NCBI GenBank assembly: GCA_019420945.1
Contig: JAHZGF010000042.1
Coordinates: 1-64,000 of the forward strand
Direction: 5' to 3'
Origin: Clostridiales bacterium
Lineage (GTDB): Bacteria; Bacillota; Clostridia; Oscillospirales; Oscillospiraceae
Length of the DNA stretch: 64,000 bases
Position numbers and translations under genes: made by a program. Below, piece after piece: positions 15,121 through 23,060 of the stretch; the stretch's first letter is position 1, and each line of letters starts with the position of its first letter. The notes below the pieces were generated by a model. It ran no database searches. It was not told the DNA's origin and worked only from the letters and a program-made list of their open reading frames with translations.

Positions 15121-15934
15121 GTTCGTCTCCTTCCTCCAGCATCCGGCGCATCCACTCGGCGTTTTTCCGGGCATTTTTCGGCACCCGTATACCACCAGCG
15201 GGAGCATTAGGCCGGGAGTCTTCGGCAGCGACACCTTGACCACCTTTCCCGCCTCCGCTGCGCAGGAAGTTTGTCAGCAGCCCACGCCAGTTCACAACGG
15301 GCACCCCTTTGGACACCCACCCGGCACGGATGTACTGGATATAAAAGGCTGCGGCTGCCGCCGAAGTGCCACCTTGCTCCAGACAAAATTTCTCTATCTC
15401 TGACAACGACGGCGCTGTCCCCAACAGCGCTCTTGTTGTTTCGTAAGAAACAACATTGTTCTGTTCTGTTAGGTTATGTTCTGTTGTCTGGGGACTTCCC
15501 GGGGATGTCCCCATGGATGTCCCCGGGGACACGTCGGGGACAGAATTGGGACGATGGTCGGATTTCCGTTCCCGCTGGCGTCTCTTTTTCAGTCGCGCTT
15601 TTTCCCGTTGCTCATTCAGCCGGCCGGCATAGAAATACCAGTTGTGCAGCACATATACCTCACCATCCAACTCCATATAGCCGGCCTTGATCAGAGCCGG
15701 AACCACCTCGCCAGCCTTTTTCCCCTGCATATCCAAAGCCACCAGAATGTCCTCGGCGGTGATGCCCTCCAGTCGGCCATCCTTGTCCGCAATCGGCAGC
15801 GCCCAGGTCCACAAATCCGCCAACATTCCAATGGCCTCTCTCCTGGAAATTCGGAGCAGACGGGATAGCTGAAGCGTCTGAGGATGTTTCGGCATATCGG
15901 TATGCAATTCCAACCAGTAGGCATCTGACGGCAT
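15113..15934 (-). CDS. Phage replication initiator / replisome organiser
   Basis: A 273-residue protein. Residues 1 to about 110 form a winged-helix region (MPSDAYWLELHTDMPKHPQT, SRREAIGMLADLWTWALPIA, LIKAGYMELDGEVYVLHNW) typical of phage replisome organisers (DnaD-like / DUF4373-type). A polar linker rich in K/R, then Ser/Thr/Pro, follows. The last third (FYIQYIRAGWVSKGVPVVNW, LLTNFLRSGGG) resembles the C-terminal part that contacts helicase loaders. It should open the phage origin and recruit host helicase. It lies downstream of the MBL-fold gene, adjoining it by a single base. Confidence 0.78.
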   Translation of the reverse strand: MPSDAYWLELHTDMPKHPQTLQLSRLLRISRREAIGMLADLWTWALPIADKDGRLEGITAEDILVALDMQGKKAGEVVPALIKAGYMELDGEVYVLHNWYFYAGRLNEQREKARLKKRRQRERKSDHRPNSVPDVSPGTSMGTSPGSPQTTEHNLTEQNNVVSYETTRALLGTAPSLSEIEKFCLEQGGTSAAAAAFYIQYIRAGWVSKGVPVVNWRGLLTNFLRSGGGKGGQGVAAEDSRPNAPAGGIRVPKNARKNAEWMRRMLEEGDEHE

Positions 15935-16656
15935 TATCTCACCTCTTTCGGTGCTGCCTGGACGGTGATGTCAGGCCCCACAATGCGCTCTACCAGATCC
16001 ACAAACCGACCCTCATTGCTGGAGGCGTCAGAGAGGTGGAGCAGCCACACCTGGCGGCATGTGCTTAGATCCTGCTTTGCAAGGAACGTACAGAGCCGGC
16101 TGATCTCCATGTGGCTGTTGCGTACCCGCTTGACCACGCTGTCCGGCATGCGGGTGTTCCGGGCCAGGATCTCCTCCTCGTAGTTGGCCTCCAAGGCATA
16201 GACTCTAACCCCCTTGAACCGATAGGCCAGGTTGACAGTATCGGTGGCGAAGGCCAGCTTGTCCCCGGTGCTGTCCTGGATCAGAAAGCCCACCGGCTCG
16301 GCGGCGTCGTGAAAGGTGCGGAATGGCACCACCACAAAGGAGCCCAGCCGCAGCGGCGCCCCCAGGGTGTTGCCGTGCAGCATCAGCAGCGGCGTGATCC
16401 CATCCAGGCCCAGTGCCGACACCGTGCCTGGGGATGCGTAGACCGGCACCCCACGCTTGACCAGTTGGGCGACGTGCCCGGCGTGGTCTTTGTGCTCGTG
16501 GGTGATCAGGCAGCCGTCCAGCTCCTGAGCCTTGTAGTCCAGCGCCGCCTGGAGCCGCTTGAAGGGAATCCCGCACTCCAGCAGCAGCCGGGAGGCGCCA
16601 TCCTGCACCAGATAGGCGTTGCCGTGACTGCTGGAGGCAATGGGTGTAAAAATCAA
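15934..16656 (-). CDS. Phage MBL-fold metallo-hydrolase (YycJ-like)
   Basis: A 240-residue metallo-beta-lactamase-fold protein. HxHxDH appears as THEHKDHAGH near residues 52-61, a second metal residue is in FATDTVN near 138, and a late His is in LLHLSD. The start MIFTPIASSSHGNAYLV is characteristic of YycJ/WalJ-type members, some of which are double-strand DNA exonucleases. It overlaps the SSB-like gene by 4 bases and abuts the replication initiator, so a role in phage DNA processing is likely. The exact reaction cannot be read from the sequence. Confidence 0.85.
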   Translation of the reverse strand: MIFTPIASSSHGNAYLVQDGASRLLLECGIPFKRLQAALDYKAQELDGCLITHEHKDHAGHVAQLVKRGVPVYASPGTVSALGLDGITPLLMLHGNTLGAPLRLGSFVVVPFRTFHDAAEPVGFLIQDSTGDKLAFATDTVNLAYRFKGVRVYALEANYEEEILARNTRMPDSVVKRVRNSHMEISRLCTFLAKQDLSTCRQVWLLHLSDASSNEGRFVDLVERIVGPDITVQAAPKEVR

Positions 16657-17291
16657 AACGGTACACCTCCCGTCGGTTGCAGATTTTCCGCCTGGGCGGC
16701 CTGAGCGGCGGCGGCCTCGGCAGCCTCCAGGCTCACCTCATCCTGGGGCAGATGGGCCGCTTTGTACTGGGTGGAGTTTTTGATTAGCTCCTGGAGATAC
16801 TCCGGCAGCTTGGCGAACATATCATCATCCCAGTGCTCTACGTCGAAATGGAGAAACTCGCTTTTTGCCTCGGGGGCCGGGACCCCCTTGGGCAGCGCAG
16901 CGGCGCTGGCAATATTGGCATATTGGCCGTCCTCGCTGAGCACCACCGACAGCATAGCGGGCTTGCCCAGCAGCCCCTTGGTGTCAAAGGCTTTGATGGA
17001 CTCGTCGGTAAACTGTTTCCCGTTCCAGGTCTCCAGGAACTTGCGCAGATTGGATTTGTTGGACATGGAGACGCCAAAGCGACGGGACAACCACCGGGGC
17101 TGCTGCTGTCCGTCCACCTCGATCAGTTCCCCGGGCAGTTCGAAAATCAGCTGAAGCTGATTGACATACTTGGTTTTCCCGTTATAGGTGGTCTCCTGTT
17201 CCCCCAGATCCACATCACCGATGCACACGGAGAAGTAGGTCCCCGGCTCCACGGGGGGAATGGCCGGCTTTGCTCTGCTTCCAAGAATCAT
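16653..17291 (-). CDS. Phage SSB-like replication protein (DUF669/NGO0469-type)
   Basis: A 212-residue protein with an OB-fold-like first half (PVEPGTYFSVCIGDVDLGEQ, KYVNQLQLIFELPGELIEV) and a helical, Ala/Glu-rich C-terminus ending LQPTGGVPF, reminiscent of the SSB tip that binds repair proteins. Phage genes of this type accompany recombination ATPases and replication initiators. It is coupled by 4-base overlaps to the SbcC-like gene upstream and the MBL-fold gene downstream. It probably coats single-stranded DNA during replication or recombination; the family name is uncertain. Confidence 0.68.
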   Translation of the reverse strand: MILGSRAKPAIPPVEPGTYFSVCIGDVDLGEQETTYNGKTKYVNQLQLIFELPGELIEVDGQQQPRWLSRRFGVSMSNKSNLRKFLETWNGKQFTDESIKAFDTKGLLGKPAMLSVVLSEDGQYANIASAAALPKGVPAPEAKSEFLHFDVEHWDDDMFAKLPEYLQELIKNSTQYKAAHLPQDEVSLEAAEAAAAQAAQAENLQPTGGVPF

Positions 17292-19249
17292 TGTTCTAAC
17301 CTCAATTCTCTATCTGCTTCCGACACCACCAGCCGGATGACCTGGGTGTCGATGGGTTCCAGATGTACCACACTTTCGGCGTTGTCCACGAATACCGGCA
17401 CCCGATAACCGTAGTAGGTGGACAGGGTCCGGATGATGTCCAGCCCCACGTTGATCCGGGCGCCGGAGTTCAGCCCGCTGTCGTAGGGCACGCCGCCGCA
17501 CAAGATCTCACAGGCCGGGGGCGTCTCCCCGTTGACCTGCTCGGAAAAAAGCCGGAACCGGGCCAGCCGGAAGCGGTCATTCACCGCCTGGGTGATGTGC
17601 TCCCCTTTGTAGCGGACAAAGTCGTCCGCCAGGTCGGTCAGCTGGTCAATCCGGGCCAGTTCATCCGCCAGCTGCCGGCGCTCCTGCTCCAGCTCTCCGA
17701 TTCTGGCTTGGACCCGCCTCAGGGTGTCCTCCTTGGCGATCTGGCTTCGCAGCCGCTCCAGTTCACTGCGCACACTCTGACGCTTGCGCCGCAGCTCATC
17801 GGTGCGGGTGCGTTCGGCCCGCTGAGCGGCGTCCAGCTGCTGCCGGGTCTCCTGAATCTGCTGCGCAATCTTGCCCTTCCGGTCGGCATAATCCGGCAGA
17901 TCGGCAATCTCCGGGAGAACCAGATCAGCCAGCTGCCGCTCAACCGCCGCTTTCTCCTCCTTCAGCTGGGCCAACTCGCCCTCGAGACGCACCATGTCAT
18001 CCTGGGCACCATTGGCCAGGTCAGCCATCTGCCTGGCGTGCTCCACGGCCCCGGCGCCAAGCCCCTGGATTTGAGCCAGCTTGCCTGCTTTGGTCTGCTC
18101 CCACCGTTTCCGGGCCTGCTCCTGCATCTCCGCCGGCATAGGCTGGCCGCAGGTTGGGCAGGTGGCAGCGCCGTCAAAATCCTTAGCGCTTTCCGCACTC
18201 CACATCCGGCGGTATTCCTCCGCATTGCTCTCGTGGGCAGCGGCAGTTTTCTTGTACTGGTCGTATCGGTTGCTGGTCAGGCGATATGCTTCCGTGGCCG
18301 TTTTGATACGCCTGTCCAACCAGGCAAGCTTGTCCTCCAGACCGCTGCGGTCCGGGACCTGGCTCTGCTGGCGCATGCGGTGTTCCCGGTTATCCTGTTC
18401 CAAGGCGGTCAGATCCAGCACCAGGGCATCCAGCCGATTGCGCAGCCCGCCGGTGTCTCCGACTTCCGCAGAGGCAATTTCGGCGGTCAGCCGGTGTTCC
18501 TCCTCTTCCAGGTCGGTCATGCTGGCCCGCAGTGTTTCAAATGGAATTTCGCCCAGTCCTGTTTCCGTGTTGCGGTTCTCGGCAATCAGGAGGGGCAGGT
18601 CGTTGAGCCGTGCATTGACCTTCTTCCGGCGGGCCTTGAGAGTGGCCCTCAGGTCCTCCAGGCTGATGTCCACGGTCTCCTCCAGTAGAGGGGCATAGAT
18701 GGGCAGCTCTCCCATCAGCTGCCGATCGGTTCCCACCTCTGCCAAGTCAAACAGCAGTTCCCGGCGCTGTTTCCAAGGCAGCGCTGCGAAGGCGGCGGTA
18801 TCGCTGAGCAGCCGCAGCTTGTCCAGCGGAATGAATTCCGCCACCGCCTCCTCGTAGGCCCGCTTTGCCTTGGGCACCCCGTTGATGTAATAATCCGTGC
18901 TGTTGCCGTCATAGGTAGCTTCGCTGCGGCCCCGCTTCTTGCTCCAGAGCTCGTAAAACTCCCGGCGGAGGGTAACGGTCCTGCCGTCCACCTGAAGCAC
19001 CGCCTCCACGGCGGACCGGGCAGAGTGATCGGCCACATTGCCCAGCTTGTCCAGGGGCTTGATGTCAAAATCCGAGCGGCCCAGGCTGTCCTTGCCGGTG
19101 AGCAGCCAGAGATAGCCGTCATAGATAGTGGTTTTTCCGGCGGCGTTATCGCCGAAGATGCTGGCGGAGCTGCCGCCAAAGTCCATGGTCAGGGCCTGGA
19201 TGCCCTTAAAATGCTCCAGCGTCAGCCGCTGGAGGGTGATTTGTGTCAT
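17288..19249 (-). CDS. Phage Rad50/SbcC-like AAA ATPase
   Basis: A 653-residue SMC-type ATPase. Walker A GDNAAGKTT is at residues 33-41, preceded by LEHFKGIQALTMDFGG. Long coiled coils run from about 185-345 and 375-560, with a zinc hook CPTCGQPMP between them near residue 360. The closing half carries NSGARINVGLDIIRTLSTY and a Walker B-like FVDNAES with final beta strands. Size and layout match compact phage Rad50/SbcC proteins. No SbcD/Mre11-type calcineurin nuclease gene is present; the only nuclease-like neighbour is the MBL-fold gene two genes downstream. It likely tethers or processes DNA ends. Confidence 0.9.
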   Translation of the reverse strand: MTQITLQRLTLEHFKGIQALTMDFGGSSASIFGDNAAGKTTIYDGYLWLLTGKDSLGRSDFDIKPLDKLGNVADHSARSAVEAVLQVDGRTVTLRREFYELWSKKRGRSEATYDGNSTDYYINGVPKAKRAYEEAVAEFIPLDKLRLLSDTAAFAALPWKQRRELLFDLAEVGTDRQLMGELPIYAPLLEETVDISLEDLRATLKARRKKVNARLNDLPLLIAENRNTETGLGEIPFETLRASMTDLEEEEHRLTAEIASAEVGDTGGLRNRLDALVLDLTALEQDNREHRMRQQSQVPDRSGLEDKLAWLDRRIKTATEAYRLTSNRYDQYKKTAAAHESNAEEYRRMWSAESAKDFDGAATCPTCGQPMPAEMQEQARKRWEQTKAGKLAQIQGLGAGAVEHARQMADLANGAQDDMVRLEGELAQLKEEKAAVERQLADLVLPEIADLPDYADRKGKIAQQIQETRQQLDAAQRAERTRTDELRRKRQSVRSELERLRSQIAKEDTLRRVQARIGELEQERRQLADELARIDQLTDLADDFVRYKGEHITQAVNDRFRLARFRLFSEQVNGETPPACEILCGGVPYDSGLNSGARINVGLDIIRTLSTYYGYRVPVFVDNAESVVHLEPIDTQVIRLVVSEADRELRLEQ

Positions 19250-19250
19250 C

Positions 19251-19526
19251 TTACTCAGCCTCCTTCTTGCAAATCAGGGACAGCCGGGGCTGTGCCGGGG
19301 AGTAAATCTCCTGGTTGGCCTCCCGGAAAATGCTGTCAATGTACTTCTTCCGGCTCCAGCAGGCCTCCTGCTGCCGGATCTGCTCCAGTCGATTTCGGCG
19401 CTGACGCTCCCGGATGAGCCTGGCCCGGATATGGCGCACGATGGAGCCGACGCAGTAGCAGCCCCACAGGATGGTGGCGCTCACGCTGACCACGCAGGCT
19501 ACGTCAATTACAGTGTGCAGCATCAT
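19251..19526 (-). CDS. Small membrane-anchored phage protein
   Basis: A 91-residue protein with one N-terminal transmembrane segment (TVIDVACVVSVSATILWGCY) followed by a basic, Arg/Gln-rich helix (RARLIRERQRRNRLEQIRQQ), which would be cytoplasmic. The ATG at 19526 overlaps the stop of the upstream gene and has GGAGGTGCC in front; a GTG one codon earlier is less likely. It precedes the SbcC-like gene by one base. Function unknown. Confidence 0.6.
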   Translation of the reverse strand: MMLHTVIDVACVVSVSATILWGCYCVGSIVRHIRARLIRERQRRNRLEQIRQQEACWSRKKYIDSIFREANQEIYSPAQPRLSLICKKEAE

Positions 19527-19696
19527 CACAGGGCACCTCCCCGCAAATCAAACTTAGGCTCACGGAGCAAGCGCATAAGAAACTGGATCTGATCCGGCAT
19601 AAGACTGACAAACTCCTCGCCATCGACTCCAACCGCCACGATGGGCTGCTCCCCGGGATCCTTGATGACACAGATGATTTCAGAGTCCTTTTTCAT
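19526..19696 (-). CDS. Small phage protein (56 aa)
   Basis: A short gene with tight coupling at both ends: its ATG overlaps the stop of the 45-residue gene upstream (ATGA) and its TGA overlaps the next ATG. The product starts MKKDSEIICVIKDPGEQPIV and ends LMRLLREPKFDLRGGAL. Beta strands then one helix; no family recognised. A GGAGGTGGGCG-type ribosome site lies inside the preceding gene end, supporting the start. Confidence 0.6.
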   Translation of the reverse strand: MKKDSEIICVIKDPGEQPIVAVGVDGEEFVSLMPDQIQFLMRLLREPKFDLRGGAL

Positions 19697-19830
19697 CCCC
19701 GCCCACCTCCGTTCAGATAAGCTTCCGCCTCAGCTATAGCCTCGGCAAAAGTTTCGGTGGTGCAGACAAAATCTCCATAGGCCCGCACCTTATAATGGCC
19801 GAACTTGCATTCAATCGTGATTTCTTGCAT
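19693..19830 (-). CDS. Small phage protein (45 aa)
   Basis: Starts at ATG 19830 with a clear GGAGGGAAAATCA ribosome site. The product MQEITIECKFGHYKVRAYGD followed by an acidic helix FAEAIAEAEAYLNGG could be a tiny strand-strand-helix fold. It overlaps the next gene by 4 bases, so the set 19830-17288 is one translated chain. No family recognised. Confidence 0.58.
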   Translation of the reverse strand: MQEITIECKFGHYKVRAYGDFVCTTETFAEAIAEAEAYLNGGGRG

Positions 19831-19914
19831 TGATTTTCCCTCCAGGAACCCCTATAATGGGGATGGTCATATTTGGCTTGCGCTCGTCTCTGTGCCAGCA
19901 GGGGCGGGCGCTTT

Positions 19915-20118
19915 TTATTTGTGCTGGATCTCGTCCACATAGGCCACAATGTCGTTGAGCGGACAATGGCTGCAACGGAACTCCAGCTCCTCCTGCTTGA
20001 TGATCCTGGCCGGATGCTTGCAGTACTGGTCGCAGATACGGCCCAGCATCATCCCCAGCCGAACGTCATCCGTCCTGGGCGTCTTCTTCTTCTGGTTCGT
20101 CTGAATCAACTCCTTCAC
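19915..20118 (-). CDS. Small Cys-containing phage protein
   Basis: A 67-residue protein (GTG start at 20118) with three or more conserved-looking Cys (CDQYCKHP, FRCSHCPLNDIV) that could bind zinc or an iron-sulfur cluster, and a basic N-terminus (TNQKKKTPRTDD). The start overlaps the upstream gene by 53 bases, which is long, so a later start is possible. No family recognised. Confidence 0.52.
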   Translation of the reverse strand: MKELIQTNQKKKTPRTDDVRLGMMLGRICDQYCKHPARIIKQEELEFRCSHCPLNDIVAYVDEIQHK

Positions 20119-20449
20119 TTTGCCATGGCCATACCAAACATTCGAGAAATTTTACCGCGTTCAGGACTCGCTGCCGGCTGTCAATGCCTGGGTGGATGGT
20201 CCTGTGCAAAGATCTATCCTTGATGTGCTCGACATAGTAGCTTTCAGCCCACCCGGAGCCATGGACATGGACCAAGCATCCACCTGGCGTTGTGTAGTGG
20301 TCCCCTGACAGCGTCCAGCTCTCAGGCCATGTAATGGGCGAGGTGTCCGGCAGCTCAACTAGGATAGTCTGCGTTCCTTGGTCGTACTGATCAGCCGGGC
20401 AAGACCTGTAATAGTTCTTCCACAGGCTATATGGCAATCGTTTAAGCAC
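20066..20449 (-). CDS. Phage hypothetical protein
   Basis: A 127-residue Trp/Tyr-rich protein. I chose GTG 20449 (VLKRLPYSLWKNYYRS), eight bases after AAGGGAG; GTGs at 20458 and 20467 lack spacing to a ribosome site. It has an acidic C-terminus (SEGVDSDEPEEEDAQDG). The upstream HTH gene ends 15 bases before. I see no recognised domain. Confidence 0.5.
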   Translation of the reverse strand: MLKRLPYSLWKNYYRSCPADQYDQGTQTILVELPDTSPITWPESWTLSGDHYTTPGGCLVHVHGSGWAESYYVEHIKDRSLHRTIHPGIDSRQRVLNAVKFLECLVWPWQSEGVDSDEPEEEDAQDG

Positions 20450-20463
20450 GGCACTCACTCCCT

Positions 20464-20736
20464 TCACTCAAATCCGCCGATGCGGAGCCAGTCCTCCTTG
20501 GTACATCCCACAGCATGGGCCAGGCGCCGGGCAGACAGCAGGTTGAGTTTGGCCACGGCCTCTGTCCTTTTCAGCTGGTAGAAAGCGCCGGGGGAGATCT
20601 GGGCCTCCCGGGCGGTGTCTGCGTCCTTTTTGTAGGTGCGGCCTTTGCAAGTGCGCACAAGCTCAGACAGCCTGCCTAGTTCCCGTTCCTCCTGCGCAGC
20701 GGTTCGTGCTTCGTCGGATAAATAGATTCGTGGCAT
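20464..20736 (-). CDS. Phage HTH-type early regulator
   Basis: A 90-residue protein starting MPRIYLSDEARTAAQEER behind GGAGGTGAACACT. The region DTAREAQISPGAFYQLKRTE reads as a helix-turn-helix, followed by a second helical part ARRLAHAVGCTKEDWLRIGG that matches the C-terminal half of XRE-like DNA-binding domains. It has its own promoter with an operator just upstream of its ribosome site, so it is probably repressed by the CI-type protein in the lysogen. Likely an early regulator or antirepressor. Confidence 0.68.
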   Translation of the reverse strand: MPRIYLSDEARTAAQEERELGRLSELVRTCKGRTYKKDADTAREAQISPGAFYQLKRTEAVAKLNLLSARRLAHAVGCTKEDWLRIGGFE

Positions 20737-20754
20737 AGTGTTCACCTCCTTGGG

Positions 20755-20796
20755 ACTTACGTTTACGTAATAATCATGCAAAAAAAATTCGGTCAA
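20755..20796 (-). promoter_or_regulatory. Early promoter and operator of the HTH gene at 20736
   Basis: On the minus strand, TTGACC (20796-20791), a 17-base spacer and TTATTA (20773-20768) form a weak promoter inside the cro 3' end. The operator ACTTACGT-TT-ACGTAATA lies at 20755-20772, between the -10 and the ribosome site. It is nearly the same as the operator at 21007-21024, so one repressor probably controls both. Confidence 0.6.
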
Positions 20797-20977
20797 CATC
20801 CTCGGCAGTAAGATGAAAAGCCTGTCGAAACAGTTGGATTTCATTCCGAGTGAAATCGCTGATACCATTCACCTTACGACTCAAGGCGGCTTCACTGCAG
20901 CCAATTACGACCGCAGTATCGCGCATAGTTTTGCCATTCTCTACGAGCTTTGCTCTAAACAGATCCTTGTTAAACAA
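20774..20977 (-). CDS. Cro-like XRE repressor
   Basis: A 67-residue protein. I chose TTG 20977 (FNKDLFRAKLVENGKTMRD) because AGGAGGTGATA lies seven bases before it; the ATG eleven codons upstream would overlap that site. The core GKTMRDTAVVIGCSEAALSR is an XRE helix-turn-helix, and FTRNEIQLFRQAFHLTAEDV completes it. It is transcribed divergently from the CI-type gene through a TTGACT/TATTCT promoter that overlaps a palindromic operator, the classic layout of a cI-cro switch. Confidence 0.8.
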   Translation of the reverse strand: MFNKDLFRAKLVENGKTMRDTAVVIGCSEAALSRKVNGISDFTRNEIQLFRQAFHLTAEDVDRIFFA

Positions 20978-20998
20978 AATATCACCTCCTGTGCACAT

Positions 20999-21027
20999 AG
21001 AATAGCACTTGCGTTTACGTAAGTCAA
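20999..21027 (-). promoter_or_regulatory. cro promoter with palindromic operator
   Basis: Minus strand: TTGACT at 21027-21022, 17-base spacer, TATTCT at 21004-20999. The spacer and -35 contain the palindrome ACTTGCGT-TT-ACGTAAGT (21007-21024). A bound repressor would block this promoter in the lysogen. Confidence 0.75.
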
Positions 21028-21034
21028 TACGAAA

Positions 21035-21095
21035 ACGCAAAAATTTTATATAATTTGCGTGCTAACATTGCAAAAACGCAAACTCGTGGTATAAT
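21035..21095 (+). promoter_or_regulatory. Promoter of the CI-type repressor with ACGCAAA operator half-sites
   Basis: TTGCAA (21068-21073), 16-base spacer, TATAAT (21090-21095). ACGCAAA occurs at 21035-21041 and 21076-21082, with TTTGCGT at 21054-21060, giving two inverted pairs around and inside the promoter. These share the CGTTT/CGCAAA core of the cro operators and could mediate self-control of the repressor. Confidence 0.65.
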
Positions 21096-21116
21096 GTAGA
21101 TCAAGGAGGGGAGTCC

Positions 21117-21737
21117 ATGAGTAATTATCTTGCAGACCGACGCAAAGCACTTGGGTTGACCCAGCGAGATGTTGCAGATGCCGTTGGGGTATCAGAAGCA
21201 ACTGTTAGCCGATGGGAAAGCGGTGAGATAGCAAATATGCGTCGAGACCGTATTTCTGCACTTGCAACCGTTTTGCACTGCAGTACTGATTTTGTAATGA
21301 CGGGGGAGAATCAGCATGATTCCATAATCCCCTCAGGCTTTGATGCTTTACCAATAACGGATCAGGTTCCCTTGATTGGCCGGATTGCTTGTGGAGAGCC
21401 GATAACGGCAGAGGAAAATGTAGAGGGAATTGTATCTATTCCTGCTGCATGGCGTGCCACATTTACCCTGATCTGCGAAGGGGATAGCATGTCTCCTCGT
21501 ATTCAGAATGGAGACCTTGTTGCGATCCGAAAGCAGGAGACTGTAGAGAACGGCCAGATCGCAGCAGTCCGTATAGACGGGGAAGCCACTTTGAAGCGTG
21601 TTTATGTATATGATGATTATATTGAGCTCCGTCCTGAGAATCCTGCGTTTGAGTCCATCATTAAGATCGGCGAATCAATGAACGAAGTGCATATTGAAGG
21701 TATTGCTGTTGGCCTTTGTCGAGGCTTAGGCATCTAA
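21117..21737 (+). CDS. CI/LexA-like phage repressor with S24 peptidase domain
   Basis: A 206-residue repressor. Residues 5-40 form an XRE helix-turn-helix (LGLTQRDVADAVGVSEATVS). The C-terminal half is a S24 self-cleaving domain: cleavage site at C92-G93 in IACGEP, catalytic Ser124 in EGDSMSPRIQNGD, and Lys160 in EATLKRV. It has a GGAGGGGAG ribosome site and starts the rightward lysogeny operon with the cargo gene. It should keep lytic genes off and be inactivated through RecA-stimulated self-cleavage after DNA damage. It and the next gene are more AT-rich than the structural genes. Confidence 0.93.
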   Translation: MSNYLADRRKALGLTQRDVADAVGVSEATVSRWESGEIANMRRDRISALATVLHCSTDFVMTGENQHDSIIPSGFDALPITDQVPLIGRIACGEPITAEENVEGIVSIPAAWRATFTLICEGDSMSPRIQNGDLVAIRKQETVENGQIAAVRIDGEATLKRVYVYDDYIELRPENPAFESIIKIGESMNEVHIEGIAVGLCRGLGI

Positions 21738-21762
21738 ACATGTTATTTTAGGGGGAGAGTAT

Positions 21763-23031
21763 ATGTCATTATTTGGCCGGAAAGAAAAAGAAGAAATTGC
21801 AAGGCTTCGTGCTCAGATGACACCGGAACAAGTGGAATTAGCCGATCTGAGTGGACAGATTGATGAGGCGAGACGTCAACTGGCCGCTGTCCAGTCAGAT
21901 GTCGCTAAAGAGCAGCGTCGCTTGTCTGATGCTGTTGCCCAACTTGAATCTGTTAAGGCACAAATTATTGAGACCGATGAAGCGGTCCTTTTACAGTCCT
22001 TTGGCCTGTATACCCCGCATTATGCCTATACTACTTCTGATGAGTACAAAGAAAAACTGTCTGAAGTAAGAGATGCACAGAAGCGCATGGTAAAAACGGG
22101 ATATGCTGTTTCAGGCAATGAGGGATGGACTGTCAACGGCAGTGTTGCAAAGGGCAAGAAAATGGTCAAGGATATGCAAAAGCTTCTCCTGAGGGCCTAT
22201 AATGCGGAATGTGACGACGCCATTGAGCATGTTAGATTCAACAATATAGAGGCCTGCGAGAAGAAAATCCAGGCTTCTGCAGATGCAATCTCCAAACTGG
22301 GCACTATGATGGGAATTGCGGTTACGCCTCAATATGTCCAATTGAAGCTGGTTGAACTTCGGCTTATGCACGAATACCAGGTGAAAAAACAGGAAGAGAA
22401 AGAGGCTGCCAAAGAAGCTCGGGCCCAACAGCGTGAGGAAGCCCGTGTGCGTAAGGAAATGGAGGAAGAACGTAAAAAGCTGGAGAAAGAGCAGAATCAC
22501 TATCAAAACGCCTTGGCGAAATTAAATGCTCAGATTGCTGCAGCCGCTACGGAAGAAGCCAAGCTTGCACTGGAAGAGAAGAAGCAGGAACTTGAGACCC
22601 ATTTGGCAGATATTGATCATCAGATTGAAGACGTGGATTATCGTGCGGCAAACCAGCGGGCCGGCTATGTTTATATCATCTCTAATATTGGTGCCTTTGG
22701 AGAAGGTGTCTATAAGATTGGAATGACACGCCGTCTGGATCCGATGGAGCGAGTAGATGAACTAGGGGATGCATCGGTTCCATTTAACTTTGATGTCCAT
22801 GCCATGATATTCTCTGATGATGCTCCTGGCCTAGAAGCTGCGCTCCATACTGCCTTTGCTGATCGGAAGGTGAATTTTGTTAACCATCGCAGAGAATTTT
22901 TCCGAGTCTCTCTGGAAGAAATCAAGGAGGTCGTTCGGAAAAATTATGATAAGACAGTTGAGTTCGTGGATATTCCTCCTGCAGAGCAGTACCGTGAATC
23001 TTTGAAGCTATCTGAACAAATGGCAAAATAA
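21763..23031 (+). CDS. DUF4041 and T5orf172 (GIY-YIG-like) domain protein
   Basis: A 422-residue protein 25 bases after the repressor. The N-terminal 85 residues are coiled coil (AQMTPEQVELADLSGQIDEA and following). A DUF4041-type core at about 70-190 has SFGLYTPHYAYTTSDEYKEK. A second long Glu/Lys coiled coil runs to about residue 290. The last 120 residues form a T5orf172/MUG113 domain related to GIY-YIG nucleases (AGYVYIISNIGAF, VYKIGMTRRLDPMERVDEL, HTAFADRKVNFVNHRREFFR). Such genes are common next to phage repressors and are expressed in the lysogen. A defence or superinfection role is suspected; it is not established here. Confidence 0.85.
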   Translation: MSLFGRKEKEEIARLRAQMTPEQVELADLSGQIDEARRQLAAVQSDVAKEQRRLSDAVAQLESVKAQIIETDEAVLLQSFGLYTPHYAYTTSDEYKEKLSEVRDAQKRMVKTGYAVSGNEGWTVNGSVAKGKKMVKDMQKLLLRAYNAECDDAIEHVRFNNIEACEKKIQASADAISKLGTMMGIAVTPQYVQLKLVELRLMHEYQVKKQEEKEAAKEARAQQREEARVRKEMEEERKKLEKEQNHYQNALAKLNAQIAAAATEEAKLALEEKKQELETHLADIDHQIEDVDYRAANQRAGYVYIISNIGAFGEGVYKIGMTRRLDPMERVDELGDASVPFNFDVHAMIFSDDAPGLEAALHTAFADRKVNFVNHRREFFRVSLEEIKEVVRKNYDKTVEFVDIPPAEQYRESLKLSEQMAK

Positions 23032-23060
23032 ATTTTACTTATGCAGTCTCATTTTTAAAA

